A stretch of 64,000 nucleotides of DNA from Planctomycetota bacterium (GCA_029259915.1 JAJDED010000020.1:124001-188000), one strand, 5' to 3'; numbered from the stretch's first letter, positions 26,679-34,620 are shown. The notes: generated by a model from the letters alone, not told the origin. A program made the numbers and translations.

Positions 26679-28106
26679 TTAGTATTTGCCGCTGGTTGCG
26701 TCAGAATAAGTAACGCCTTGCGATTCTTTTACAATTCGGACACCCGCACTGGCGCCGATGCGTGTGGCTCCGGCACGGATCATCTGTTGTGCGTCTTCAA
26801 AGTTGCGAATTCCTCCCGAAGCCTTGACCCCCATTTTTGCTTCGGCAACCGCCTGATTCATCAAGGCCACGTCCTCGGCAGTGGCACCACCGGGGCCAAA
26901 CCCGGTCGATGTTTTTACAAAGTCGGCTCGGGCTCGCCGTGCTGCCTGACAGGCACGCGTTTTTTCTTCGTCCGAAAGCAGTGCCGTTTCCAGAATCACT
27001 TTGCAAATGGCTCCGCCATCCATGCAGGCTTCGACCACGGCACGAATATCTCGGTAAACCAGTTCATCCTGGCCACTTTTCAAAGCACCCACGTTGATGA
27101 CCATGTCGATTTCCCTGGCACCTTCACGAATCGCGCGACGTGCTTCCAAGGCTTTGGTTTCCGACACGTTGGCTCCCAACGGAAAGCCGACGACCGTACA
27201 TACCTTCGCCGACGAACCACGCAAGAGTTTTGCACAGTGACGAACATAACAGGGGTTCACACAAACCGAAGCGAACCCAAATTCGTCCGCCTCTTCACAC
27301 AGCGTGGTGATTTGCTCAAAGGTGGCATCAGGACGCAAAAGAGTATGATCGATGTATTTGGCAACGTCGGCGGGAACCGCTTCACCGTTGCCCCGGTGCA
27401 TGATGCGATCGGCACCCAGATCGATAAAACTGCGGACTAACTCCGGATTGATTTCCGCGCAACTCTGACAGAAGCCGCAAGCATCGGTACACGCGTGCTC
27501 GGCAGTTCCGCCGTTCGTGCTACCCAACATTTCAAAAATGCGGCTGGCAACTCTCTGCAAATCAGCTTCGGATAAATCAGACAAGGCTTGCTCTGCTAGG
27601 TTGGAGTTCTTCTGTGAGTGCGTATCGGGGGAGGTTGAACAGGAGCACTCGGAGGAGGGATGCGATTTACTTTCAATTTCGTTGATCATTGCTGCTCGGC
27701 GCAAGTGTCGTTCGGCCGTGCATTCTGTTTCCAGGAATAAGTCGACAATCTGCCGGGCCAGCCCGGCACCGATAAGCGATGCTCCCAGGGTAAGTACGTT
27801 AGCATTGTTGTGTTCGCGGCTGTTGCGTGCCGACGACAAGTCGTAGCACAAAGCAGCCCGCACGCCGGGCAGCTTGTTAGCGGTCATCGCTGAGCCAATT
27901 CCTGCCCCATCGACGATTACGCCAAAGTCCACCCGTCCGTCGGCAACCCGTCCGGCCACCATCGCGGCAATCTGTGGATAATCGACCGCCTCCGTGCTGT
28001 GGGTCCCGCAATCTTCAACGTTATAACCACACGAACGGAGATGTTCGACAAGCATCTGCTTGAGTTCAAATCCACCGTGATCAGCGCCAATGGCTAGTGT
28101 GTGCAT
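26679..28106 (-). CDS. RpiB-like / deoxyribose-phosphate aldolase (DeoC) fusion, BMC cargo
   Basis: A 475-residue fusion. Residues 1-145 are an RpiB/LacAB sugar-phosphate isomerase: [10 protein letters not shown] at 7-16, H99 in SREHNNANV. The usual catalytic Cys is Asp66 ([10 protein letters not shown]). Residues 146-245 are a linker with an amphipathic helix ([19 protein letters not shown], 176-194) like an encapsulation peptide and a Cys cluster C206-x3-C210-x2-C213-x2-C216. Residues ~247-460 are DeoC: D334 in EIDMVIN, Schiff-base K398 in [13 protein letters not shown]428 in VKASGGI. DeoC splits 2-deoxyribose-5-phosphate to acetaldehyde and glyceraldehyde-3-phosphate. It is the first gene of the shell block, with a good promoter upstream. 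Confidence 0.93.
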   Translation of the reverse strand: MHTLAIGADHGGFELKQMLVEHLRSCGYNVEDCGTHSTEAVDYPQIAAMVAGRVADGRVDFGVIVDGAGIGSAMTANKLPGVRAALCYDLSSARNSREHNNANVLTLGASLIGAGLARQIVDLFLETECTAERHLRRAAMINEIESKSHPSSECSCSTSPDTHSQKNSNLAEQALSDLSEADLQRVASRIFEMLGSTNGGTAEHACTDACGFCQSCAEINPELVRSFIDLGADRIMHRGNGEAVPADVAKYIDHTLLRPDATFEQITTLCEEADEFGFASVCVNPCYVRHCAKLLRGSSAKVCTVVGFPLGANVSETKALEARRAIREGAREIDMVINVGALKSGQDELVYRDIRAVVEACMDGGAICKVILETALLSDEEKTRACQAARRARADFVKTSTGFGPGGATAEDVALMNQAVAEAKMGVKASGGIRNFEDAQQMIRAGATRIGASAGVRIVKESQGVTYSDATSGKY

Positions 28107-28160
28107 AAGTTTTCTTGCGATAGCTAGCCGGCACCAAGAGGATCACGAGACCACACTTTC

Positions 28161-28189
28161 ATGGTAAACAGGGAAGGATGGGATGTCAA
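28161..28189 (-). promoter_or_regulatory. sigma-70-type promoter for the BMC block
   Basis: On the minus strand TTGACA (28184-28189) is a perfect -35 box, followed after exactly 17 bases by TACCAT (28161-28166), a 4/6 -10 box. Transcription would start near 28154, leaving about 48 bases of leader before the RpiB-DeoC ATG. No operator-like palindrome is evident next to it. Confidence 0.55.
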
Positions 28190-28222
28190 ACTAGCCTGCG
28201 ACGTATAGTGTGACAGGGTAAA

Positions 28223-28245
28223 AGGTTAGGAGCACAATCTAACCT
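28223..28245 (-). terminator. weak terminator after the secreted nuclease gene
   Basis: A 7-bp stem, AGGTTAG / CTAACCT, around a 9-base loop. On the minus strand TTTTA follows. It lies between the nuclease gene and the BMC promoter and would separate the two units. Confidence 0.45.
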
Positions 28246-28320
28246 AAAAATGAGCCATTACCAGCCGGTTTGGTAGTATCCGCAAGAATGCTCGCAATCG
28301 CGCACCAAAGCACTGGCTGT

Positions 28321-29361
28321 TCAGGGCTGCGAGGGCAGGAGAAGATCGACGACGACCGCTTTGTGGTCAGACGTATCCAAACTGACGTTATGGAAGATGA
28401 ACGCCCGGGTCACATGGGGCATCAATTCCTTGGGAAGCAGAATATGGTCGATCATCGTAAACACGTCGTAGGGATCGGCAGCGCGGTTTTCGTTGCGGTC
28501 CCAGAACGAGGTATATCGGTCAGCCTGCCGTTGGATTCGCTCGGCAACGTTCACCAGTTCTGGCCCCGGCCTCTCGGGGTCAAAATCTTTGATGTCACGC
28601 AGCACGGTAGTCACTGGGTCGCGCTCTTCATCCCGATCGGGGACGTCGGGATCGTAATCGTTGATGTCGCCCAGCACGATTGGCAGATATCCACGTCCGA
28701 CAAGCTCCTGGCGAATCGCGCGTTGCACAACCTTGGCTTGGGCCGAACGACGCGCATTTGCCCACGGATCGCTCGGATTGGATTTAAGGTGCAATCCTAA
28801 AAAACCGAGCCGGTACCCATCTACAGTCAGCAGATAGGTCGAATTCCGCGAAAGGCTAGCAGTGAATCGAGCAGGGTTTCCCGAGCGCCCGGTGAAGCTG
28901 TAGCTTTCTCGCCAGGTAGGATCATCTTCCGGAGAATAGAGCGTGCGAATAAGCTTTCCCTCGACAGGGTCAGGAGCAATTTTACTGATGAGTGCCACGT
29001 CCATGCCCGTAAAGGTGTCGTTGGAATCGACATGGTAACCTCGATAGTCGGTGAGCCCCTTTTCGTGCAGGATTTTTATGAGTAAATCGACAGCCTCATG
29101 CGAAGTGACTTCCACAAGATTGAAGATATCGGGATTCAGCGCTTCAATAATCGATGCGACGCTTTCGAACTGCTGTTTGCGGGCGACGTCCCAGCGGTAC
29201 TTCTGGAGCTGGCCGGCGCGCACTCCGGGGGCAGTAAAGATCTCGACATTCAACGTAACAATGCGCAACGAAGTGTCGGCAGCCACTTTTGTGTTGTCAA
29301 AGAAAAACCCGAATTGGGCCACCAGAGTTACACTGAACAAAAATCGTAAATATCGGGACAT
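28321..29361 (-). CDS. secreted endonuclease/exonuclease/phosphatase-family protein
   Basis: A 346-residue protein with a signal peptide (YLRFLFSVTLVAQFGFFF, cleaved near KVAADT). The DNase-I-like fold is shown by LRIVTLNVEIF at the start of the domain, NPDIFNLVEVTS (metal-binding Glu), HLKSNP, the catalytic LGDINDYD near residue 241 and the closing SDHKAVVVDLLL near 332. Substrate could be DNA, RNA or a phosphoester. Its place directly upstream of the deoxynucleoside block suggests an extracellular or periplasmic nuclease feeding it; this is inference from context. Confidence 0.85.
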   Translation of the reverse strand: MSRYLRFLFSVTLVAQFGFFFDNTKVAADTSLRIVTLNVEIFTAPGVRAGQLQKYRWDVARKQQFESVASIIEALNPDIFNLVEVTSHEAVDLLIKILHEKGLTDYRGYHVDSNDTFTGMDVALISKIAPDPVEGKLIRTLYSPEDDPTWRESYSFTGRSGNPARFTASLSRNSTYLLTVDGYRLGFLGLHLKSNPSDPWANARRSAQAKVVQRAIRQELVGRGYLPIVLGDINDYDPDVPDRDEERDPVTTVLRDIKDFDPERPGPELVNVAERIQRQADRYTSFWDRNENRAADPYDVFTMIDHILLPKELMPHVTRAFIFHNVSLDTSDHKAVVVDLLLPSQP

Positions 29362-29450
29362 AGTTGCACCTAACGTATGTATTACAAAAAAAACAATAAG
29401 GGACGGCTCACAAACAACGGTCGATCAGGAAATTGAATGGAGGAAATTCA

Positions 29451-29755
29451 AAAACAGAGTCGGCATAAAGTGCATTAGTCCCAAAGGGACGAAATATAAT
29501 GGCCCAGGGCAAGGCCCGGCGAGCCTAGCGAGACAGGCCGCAGTCCTGGGTACAGTATGCAAACGAATGTTCGGCTGAGCGGGGAGCTTTGCCATCAATC
29601 GGCACGTAATCGAGGCCGACACAAATCCGCGGCTTAATTTCGTCCTCGGTTGCATTTCATCTGGTGACAACGTCGACCGCTCGGACGATGGTAATACTTC
29701 TCTTTTAACCCAGGGCTCGCGCCCTGGGCTGTCATGTTTTGCCCCTTCAGGGCAA
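29451..29755. repeat. 300-bp MITE-like repeat, copy 2
   Basis: Second copy of the element at 1367-1670, in the same orientation. It shares the left end (AAAACAGAGT, then CATTAGTCCCAAAGGGACG), the middle (TAGCGAGACAGGCCGCAG; CTCGGACGATGGT) and the right end (palindrome CCCAGGGCTCGCGCCCTGGG, then GCCCCTTCAGGGCAAT). Divergence is spread evenly, so the copies are not recent. Confidence 0.75.
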
Positions 29756-29776
29756 TTTGCATGAAACACTAATCAG

Positions 29777-29820
29777 CACTTATCTTCGCTAATATTGTTT
29801 GTGATTAGCGCAGATAAGTG
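29777..29820. repeat. CACTTATC palindromic repeat, copy 1
   Basis: The arms CACTTATCTTCGCTAAT and ATTAGCGCAGATAAGTG pair at 16 of 17 positions around a 10-base loop. The flank CTCTGTGTTCTCTGTGACTC follows. The same hairpin and flank occur at 35408-35453. Confidence 0.65.
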
Positions 29821-29871
29821 TAAAACCTCTGTGTTCTCTGTGACTCTGTGGTAAATCCAAAAAACAGAAAT

Positions 29872-30645
29872 CTAATACTGAAAATGCTTAATCTTCTCAC
29901 CTTTCCCATCGATTTGGGTCAACGACTCGATACCGATTTCCAGGTGCACTTCGGACCAGCGGCTGCTGACTTCGGCGTCGCTTTCCTGGGTTTTGATTCC
30001 CTCGTGGGTCATCGGCAGATCGGAAACCAGGAGTAGCGCGCCCCGGGCAATTTGGTTTTTGTGGCCGACGACGAAGATCGTGGCCGATTCCATGTCGATC
30101 GCGATCGGCGTGTATTCGCGAAGACGGCGTTTGAATTCTTCGTCGTGCTCCCACACGCGACGGTTCGTCGTATAAACAACTCCGGTGCGGTATTCCAGTT
30201 GGCGTTCGACCAGCTTTTCGGAAACGAATTTGTGGAGTTTAAACGACGGCAGCGCCGGCACCAGGTGCGGCAAGTAATCGTCGGAAGTTCCCTCTCCGCG
30301 TATCGCTCCAATAGGCAAAATAAAATTGCCGATTTCCGTGGAGCGTTTCAGTCCTCCGCATTTACCCAAGAATAGCACTGCCTGAGGATGATAAGCCGTG
30401 AGCAAATCCATCACGGTTGCCGCGTTGGGCGAGCCAATGCCAAAATTGATGATCGTCAGCCCGTTGCTATTGGTGGCCGCCTGCATGGGACGGCTTTCTC
30501 CGTATTGCTTACAGCCAAACATCTCTGCAAATTTGTGCACATACGAACGAAAGTTCGTCAGCAATACGTAATCGCCAAATTCTTCAAGCGGCATGCCCGT
30601 ATAACGAGGCAGCCAGTCTTGGGCGAGATCGAGTTTGGTAACCAT
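29872..30645 (-). CDS. amn: AMP nucleosidase (short form)
   Basis: A 257-residue protein of the nucleoside-phosphorylase fold, close to short bacterial AMP nucleosidases, which hydrolyse AMP to adenine and ribose-5-phosphate. Family marks are IINFGIGSPNAATVMDLLTA near residue 68, VLFLGKCGGLKRSTEIGNFI near 93, AIDMESATIFVVGHKN near 185 (catalytic Glu/Ser region) and ALLLVSDLPMTHEG near 208. The ATG at 30645 is preferred over a TTG two codons earlier. It fits the nucleotide-breakdown theme of the region. Confidence 0.85.
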   Translation of the reverse strand: MVTKLDLAQDWLPRYTGMPLEEFGDYVLLTNFRSYVHKFAEMFGCKQYGESRPMQAATNSNGLTIINFGIGSPNAATVMDLLTAYHPQAVLFLGKCGGLKRSTEIGNFILPIGAIRGEGTSDDYLPHLVPALPSFKLHKFVSEKLVERQLEYRTGVVYTTNRRVWEHDEEFKRRLREYTPIAIDMESATIFVVGHKNQIARGALLLVSDLPMTHEGIKTQESDAEVSSRWSEVHLEIGIESLTQIDGKGEKIKHFQY

Positions 30646-30687
30646 AAGCAATTATTGTTCCTGGGGTGTGTGGTTCAAGTCATGTAA

Positions 30688-31161
30688 TTAGTACACGCGA
30701 TGCGAGGGGTTGGCCTTCCATTCGGCAAACAGTTCGCAACATTCATCAGCCAGTAGATCGCCCACCAGCTTGACGCTGCTGCCGCCGATCCGCAGTAACT
30801 CCGAGGCAGGCAAATGCAATTCGTTGAATCCCGAGGCATCGGCATCACCGATCGTGGCGCCGTAATAAACGGTTCCCACGCGAGCCCAATGCAGCGCAGC
30901 CATGCACATCGGACACGGTTCGCAAGTGGTGGCAACCATCGCGTCGGTCAGAAAGATATCGTCGATCTCCAGACAACCGGCCCGCAAGGCGTTCACTTCG
31001 GCGTGGGCAGTGATGTCGGTGGTCATCACCACCGTGTTGTGCGATTGTGCGATCACGCGGTCGCCTAATGCGATCGCGCAGCCAAAGGGGCTTTGCCCCG
31101 CAGCAATGCCACGGCGGCAAGCCTCGATTGCCAACGTCATCAATTCTTCAGGGGTAATCAT
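30688..31161 (-). CDS. guanine deaminase-like / nucleoside deaminase
   Basis: A 157-residue zinc deaminase. The zinc site is TAHAEVNALRAG (His and catalytic Glu) near residue 51 and TTCEPCPMCMAALHWARVG near 82. The end (HRVY) and WAR...YYGATIGDADASGF match the guanine-deaminase branch rather than tRNA adenosine deaminase TadA. The start is uncertain: an upstream GTG (31197) has AGGAGG directly against it, too close to work well, so the ATG at 31161 is used. Confidence 0.8.
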   Translation of the reverse strand: MITPEELMTLAIEACRRGIAAGQSPFGCAIALGDRVIAQSHNTVVMTTDITAHAEVNALRAGCLEIDDIFLTDAMVATTCEPCPMCMAALHWARVGTVYYGATIGDADASGFNELHLPASELLRIGGSSVKLVGDLLADECCELFAEWKANPSHRVY

Positions 31162-31462
31162 TTTCGGTTCCAAAGGCGAACTACCAAGCGATTCCACCCT
31201 CCTGATAGGGAAGGGGGCTTCTCAGGCAACGCCTTATTTTTCGCATTCAATATCATTCCAGATTAACAGAATTAACCGCCCCACGCATAGCGCGAAACTT
31301 GCGGCTCCTGCCCTTATTTGATCCACTCATAGGTAGGTTGTACTGCCCTGGCTTAAGAACTCGTTTTCCCACCCTCTCTATAAAAACCCAAGCGACGCCC
31401 AAGTGGCATCCGTGGTTTCCACAATCGGGGTGTTCACGAGAGTTTTCCGAGGAGTTTTGTTG
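31162..31462. other. divergent intergenic region
   Basis: A 300-base gap between the deaminase (minus) and the flavoprotein (plus). It holds no credible frame. It should contain both promoters; no strong consensus pair was found by eye. Confidence 0.5.
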
Positions 31463-32536
31463 ATGGCCGATTTCAAAGTCACCGAATTGGCAGAAGATCT
31501 CGATTTCGACAGCCTACCCTATTGGGACGTTGTGATTATCGGTGCTGGACCCGCCGGTTTGGCGGCGAGCCTGACGACTGCACATCGCGGACTGACCACC
31601 TTGGTGATCGAAGCCAAGGACAAACCGGGTGGTCAACCTCAGTTTCTTTATCCCGACAAGAAGATCGTCGATATTCCCGGCTTCCCCGATGGAATCAGCG
31701 GCGAAGAGTTATCCGAGCGCACTTATCGGCAAGCGGTCGATGCGCTGGTGCAGTTTCGGTTCAACGACGAACTTGTGACGATTGAAGATACCGACCAACT
31801 CGAAAAGGAGGACTTACTGAAACGAGTGGTCACAAAGAACGGTGAGTATCTTTGTCGCAAAGTGGTGATTGCCTGCGGGTTGCTTCACTTCCCACGCAAA
31901 TTGCCCGTGGTCGATGCGCTCGACTCGAAAAACGTTTATTACAAGGTCCCCAAAATTGGCGACTACGAGAACGGGCATGTGGTAGTCGTTGGCGGCGGGG
32001 ATTCGGCATTCGACGCGGCGGTAATGGCCTTGGAACGTCGCGGGCAAGTGGATGTGATTGTGCGCGGTGAATCTCCCGCAGCTAAAGCAGACACGGTTGC
32101 CCGAGTGCAACAGTCGGGCGGCCGCGTGCATTGTACGACCGAAATCACATCGGCAGAGTACGATGCAGGAGCGATGGCCTTAACGCTTTCCAGTGGCATG
32201 CAGATTCGCGCCGACACGGTAATTGTGCAAATTGGTTTTCTCTCTGCCAAGGAAACTTTCCAACGGCTGGATGTGCGTTTGAATGACGATGGAAGCATTG
32301 CCGTGGACCCTTACTTTGAAACGAGCCGGCATGGCCTATTTGCCGTGGGCGACGTCCATGGCGACATCAAATTGGTAACCGTCGCCTGGGCCGAGGGAAT
32401 CCAGGCGGCTATTTACGCCTTCAAGGAAATCACGAGCCCCTACTGGCTCAATGAAAAACGGCTCCGCGACCAGAAAATTTCCATGATCGGCGACAAGATT
32501 ACGCAAGCAGCCCGCGTGAAGGGCAGAAAGAAATAG
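31463..32536 (+). CDS. thioredoxin reductase-like flavoprotein (ferredoxin-NADP reductase type 2)
   Basis: A 357-residue FAD/NAD(P)H enzyme. FAD site: DVVIIGAGPAGLAASLTTAH near residue 25; GGQPQFLYPDKKIVDIPGFP near 55 is like type-2 ferredoxin-NADP reductases; NADPH site: HVVVVGGGDSAFDAAVMALE near 172; second FAD motif: GLFAVGDVHGDIKLVTVAWA near 291. There is no redox-active CxxC, so it is not a thioredoxin reductase. The ATG at 31463 has GAGGAG eight bases upstream. Redox partner and role are unknown. Confidence 0.85.
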   Translation: MADFKVTELAEDLDFDSLPYWDVVIIGAGPAGLAASLTTAHRGLTTLVIEAKDKPGGQPQFLYPDKKIVDIPGFPDGISGEELSERTYRQAVDALVQFRFNDELVTIEDTDQLEKEDLLKRVVTKNGEYLCRKVVIACGLLHFPRKLPVVDALDSKNVYYKVPKIGDYENGHVVVVGGGDSAFDAAVMALERRGQVDVIVRGESPAAKADTVARVQQSGGRVHCTTEITSAEYDAGAMALTLSSGMQIRADTVIVQIGFLSAKETFQRLDVRLNDDGSIAVDPYFETSRHGLFAVGDVHGDIKLVTVAWAEGIQAAIYAFKEITSPYWLNEKRLRDQKISMIGDKITQAARVKGRKK

Positions 32537-32558
32537 CACCCCAATGTTTGTTTATTAT

Positions 32559-32620
32559 GAACAGGAGGTAACAGAGAGAACGGAGAGCAAGTCCTCTGTT
32601 TTCTCTGTTACCTTCTGTTC
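32559..32620. repeat. GAACAGGAGGTAACAGAG hairpin
   Basis: The arms GAACAGGAGGTAACAGAGA and TCTCTGTTACCTTCTGTTC pair over about 19 bases with one mismatch. It lies 22 bases after the flavoprotein stop and may end its transcript. The same arms, with an insertion between them, occur at 55188-55331. Confidence 0.6.
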
Positions 32621-32668
32621 TTCTTGTCCCGGTGACTTTCCTCGCTTTGGTGCCACCGCGCAATAATG

Positions 32669-32697
32669 TTGACAATAAGTTATGAATTGCCTATAGT
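32669..32697 (+). promoter_or_regulatory. consensus sigma-70 promoter for the calcium-repeat gene
   Basis: A perfect -35 box TTGACA (32669-32674), a 17-base spacer and TATAGT (32692-32697), which matches the -10 consensus at five of six positions. Predicted start near 32704, about 347 bases before the ATG at 33052. Confidence 0.6.
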
Positions 32698-33051
32698 TTA
32701 TTTACTTCGGGAGTTCTTCACGAAGTTCTCCTGTTCCAGGCCAGATGTCGGGGGGCATTGGTTAGTCAGTGGAACGGGCCAGCTTGGGGTTTTTGCTTCC
32801 TAATGGGAAGCAGGGTCAGTCGGGGCGATTGACATTTTTTTGCAAGGGTCGCACTTCAACCAGCACGGATAGCCATTTCGGCAAAGAATCGCTGGACCAA
32901 TCGGAACCCAAGTTTCTTTTCGGAAAGCTCTGCGTGGAAGCTGCGCGCTTGTGCAAGAAAAAAGTGCGACGCACTTCCGGTTCGGGGTGCGCGCCAATTC
33001 AGTCGCTGCGAACAACGGTAGGGGTTTGTTTGTGAACGGAGAAGCTTTCCC

Positions 33052-34602
33052 ATGTCTAAGTTTTACTCAAAAAAACGAAAGAAGAATCGTGTTGTTAGTT
33101 CGAATCGCAGTATGAGATTCGAATCGCTTGAAACTCGTACCCTCTTGGCAGCCGATTTTGCGGCGGTCGCCCCGTTTCCGGTCGATGACATCAATCCCAC
33201 GGATCCGCCGGTTGGAATTGTTGTTGCCGAAGGAACGCAAGAAGCGGATCGAATCCGTGCGTTTGTCGATGCCGACGACATGCTGCACGTAGTCGTCAAC
33301 GGCGACGAGCGTGTGTTCAGCAGCAGCCAAATCGATGGCATCTATGTAAACGCCAAAGGCGGGAACGATCTGGTGTGGATCGACGACAGCGTGCTGCAAT
33401 GGACCGCAATCCGCGGTGGCGCAGGCAATGACGCCATCCTGGGCGGATCGGGGAACGATTATATCCGCGGAGGAATCGGGAACGATTGGATTCGTGGTGG
33501 TTTTGGCAACGACCTGATCATTGGCGGAGAGGGCAACGATGCGATCGGTGGTGGCTTCGGCAACGATGCCATAGCGGGCGGGCTTGGCGACGACCAGATT
33601 CATGGAGGCCAAGGTCACGATGCGATTGCCGGTGGTAGTGGCAACGACTATCTCAACGGCGGAGCAGGCAACGACTGGGTGTTTGGCGATGCCACCAATG
33701 ACGTGCCCGACGACTACGCAGGGCTCGTCGACTACGCCATGAAATACACCAACGTCAATTCAGGAAAAGATATGATTGACGGTGGTGAAGGCGACGACAT
33801 TCTCCTTGCAGGAAATGGTGACGATCTGGTTTATGCGGGCGCCGGTGCCGACATTGTGCTCGGCGGCAATGGCGACGACGGTGTGCGAGCCGGCGCTGGC
33901 GGAGATTATGTCTTCGGCGGAAGCGGTAGCGATAAGCTCGACGGCGGCGACGGCAATGATTTGATTGTTGGAGATCCGAACCATGGAATTCTGGACGAGC
34001 CCGAAAATCCTGTGGAAGAACCAGACGTCGACGGGAAAATTGAGCGTGCCGACCTTGCCGACGCGGACACAATCTTTCGTAAGATCGATGCCGCGGCCTT
34101 ATCACCTGGATCCGTATTAGTCGCGGCAGTCGATGTAGTTATGAATTCGGATGACGTGATTTACGGCGGCCGTGGCAACGACATTCTGTTGGGAATGTTG
34201 GGCAACGACCGTATTTACGGCGATGGAGGCCATGACTTGATCCATGGCGGCGCTGGAAACGATCACATGGAAGGTGGTGCCGGAAACGATCTGATCGTCG
34301 GTGCAGCCGGCAACGACTGGATCTTTGGCTTTGCTGGTCATGATCGCCTATTCGGCGGACGTGGTAACGACCTGATCGACGGCGGAAATGGTAATGACCA
34401 GATCCGAGGTGGTTCGGGCAACGATATTTTGCTCGGCGGAGTTGGCGATGATTCGCTCCACGGCGGAGCGGGCAACGACATCATCGCGGGCGGTCCAGGC
34501 GCGGACAAGATTCACGCCTTGGATGGAGAAGTCGATTTTCTGTTCATCGACGAAGATGACGAAGTCGAAAAAGACGACGAGGATGCCGTCTTTTTAGTTT
34601 AG
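33052..34602 (+). CDS. secreted RTX-type calcium-binding repeat protein
   Basis: A 516-residue protein. The basic N-terminus ends in MRFESLETRTLLAADF near residue 22, close to the LEPR-XLL motif found at the N-terminus of many planctomycete secreted proteins. From about residue 105 to 490 it is built of nonapeptide repeats of the form GGxGND/GxDxI (GGSGNDYIRGGIGNDWIRGG and so on), which form calcium-binding beta-rolls. A break of about 60 residues near 310-370 (NPVEEPDVDGKIERADLADA) splits the repeats into two blocks. The C-terminus is highly acidic. No enzyme domain is visible; an adhesive or surface role is inferred. Confidence 0.9.
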   Translation: MSKFYSKKRKKNRVVSSNRSMRFESLETRTLLAADFAAVAPFPVDDINPTDPPVGIVVAEGTQEADRIRAFVDADDMLHVVVNGDERVFSSSQIDGIYVNAKGGNDLVWIDDSVLQWTAIRGGAGNDAILGGSGNDYIRGGIGNDWIRGGFGNDLIIGGEGNDAIGGGFGNDAIAGGLGDDQIHGGQGHDAIAGGSGNDYLNGGAGNDWVFGDATNDVPDDYAGLVDYAMKYTNVNSGKDMIDGGEGDDILLAGNGDDLVYAGAGADIVLGGNGDDGVRAGAGGDYVFGGSGSDKLDGGDGNDLIVGDPNHGILDEPENPVEEPDVDGKIERADLADADTIFRKIDAAALSPGSVLVAAVDVVMNSDDVIYGGRGNDILLGMLGNDRIYGDGGHDLIHGGAGNDHMEGGAGNDLIVGAAGNDWIFGFAGHDRLFGGRGNDLIDGGNGNDQIRGGSGNDILLGGVGDDSLHGGAGNDIIAGGPGADKIHALDGEVDFLFIDEDDEVEKDDEDAVFLV

Positions 34603-34620
34603 GCAACCGTAGTGCTAGAG

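Larger units (their letters stand above)
29362..29871. other. gap filled by two repeats
   Basis: A 510-base stretch without a gene. It holds the second copy of the 300-bp MITE-like element and then a palindromic CACTTATC repeat. The frames across it are mirror images of those in the first copy and are not genes. Confidence 0.7.
32537..33051. other. gap: hairpin, strong promoter and long leader
   Basis: A 515-base stretch. It holds the hairpin at 32559-32620, the promoter at 32669-32697 and then about 347 bases of probable leader for the calcium-repeat gene. An 88-residue frame inside the leader (from 32769) has no ribosome site or motif. The leader could hold a regulatory RNA, but no riboswitch pattern was recognised. 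Confidence 0.5.

Noticed and set aside
26679-28106. Fucose/rhamnose-type planctomycete microcompartment
   Set aside because: The known planctomycete/verrucomicrobial locus uses a fuculose/rhamnulose-type aldolase; here the aldolase is DeoC and the neighbours are nucleoside enzymes.
31463-32536. Thioredoxin reductase for the flavoprotein
   Set aside because: The redox CxxC between the FAD and NADPH motifs is absent.
32769-33035. 88-residue frame in the leader of the calcium-repeat gene
   Set aside because: No ribosome site, no motif, and it sits in the probable untranslated leader.
33052-34602. Repeats of the calcium-binding gene considered as a CRISPR array or tandem DNA repeat
   Set aside because: The periodicity is 27 bases with codon-level variation, fitting protein nonapeptide repeats and not identical DNA repeats with spacers.
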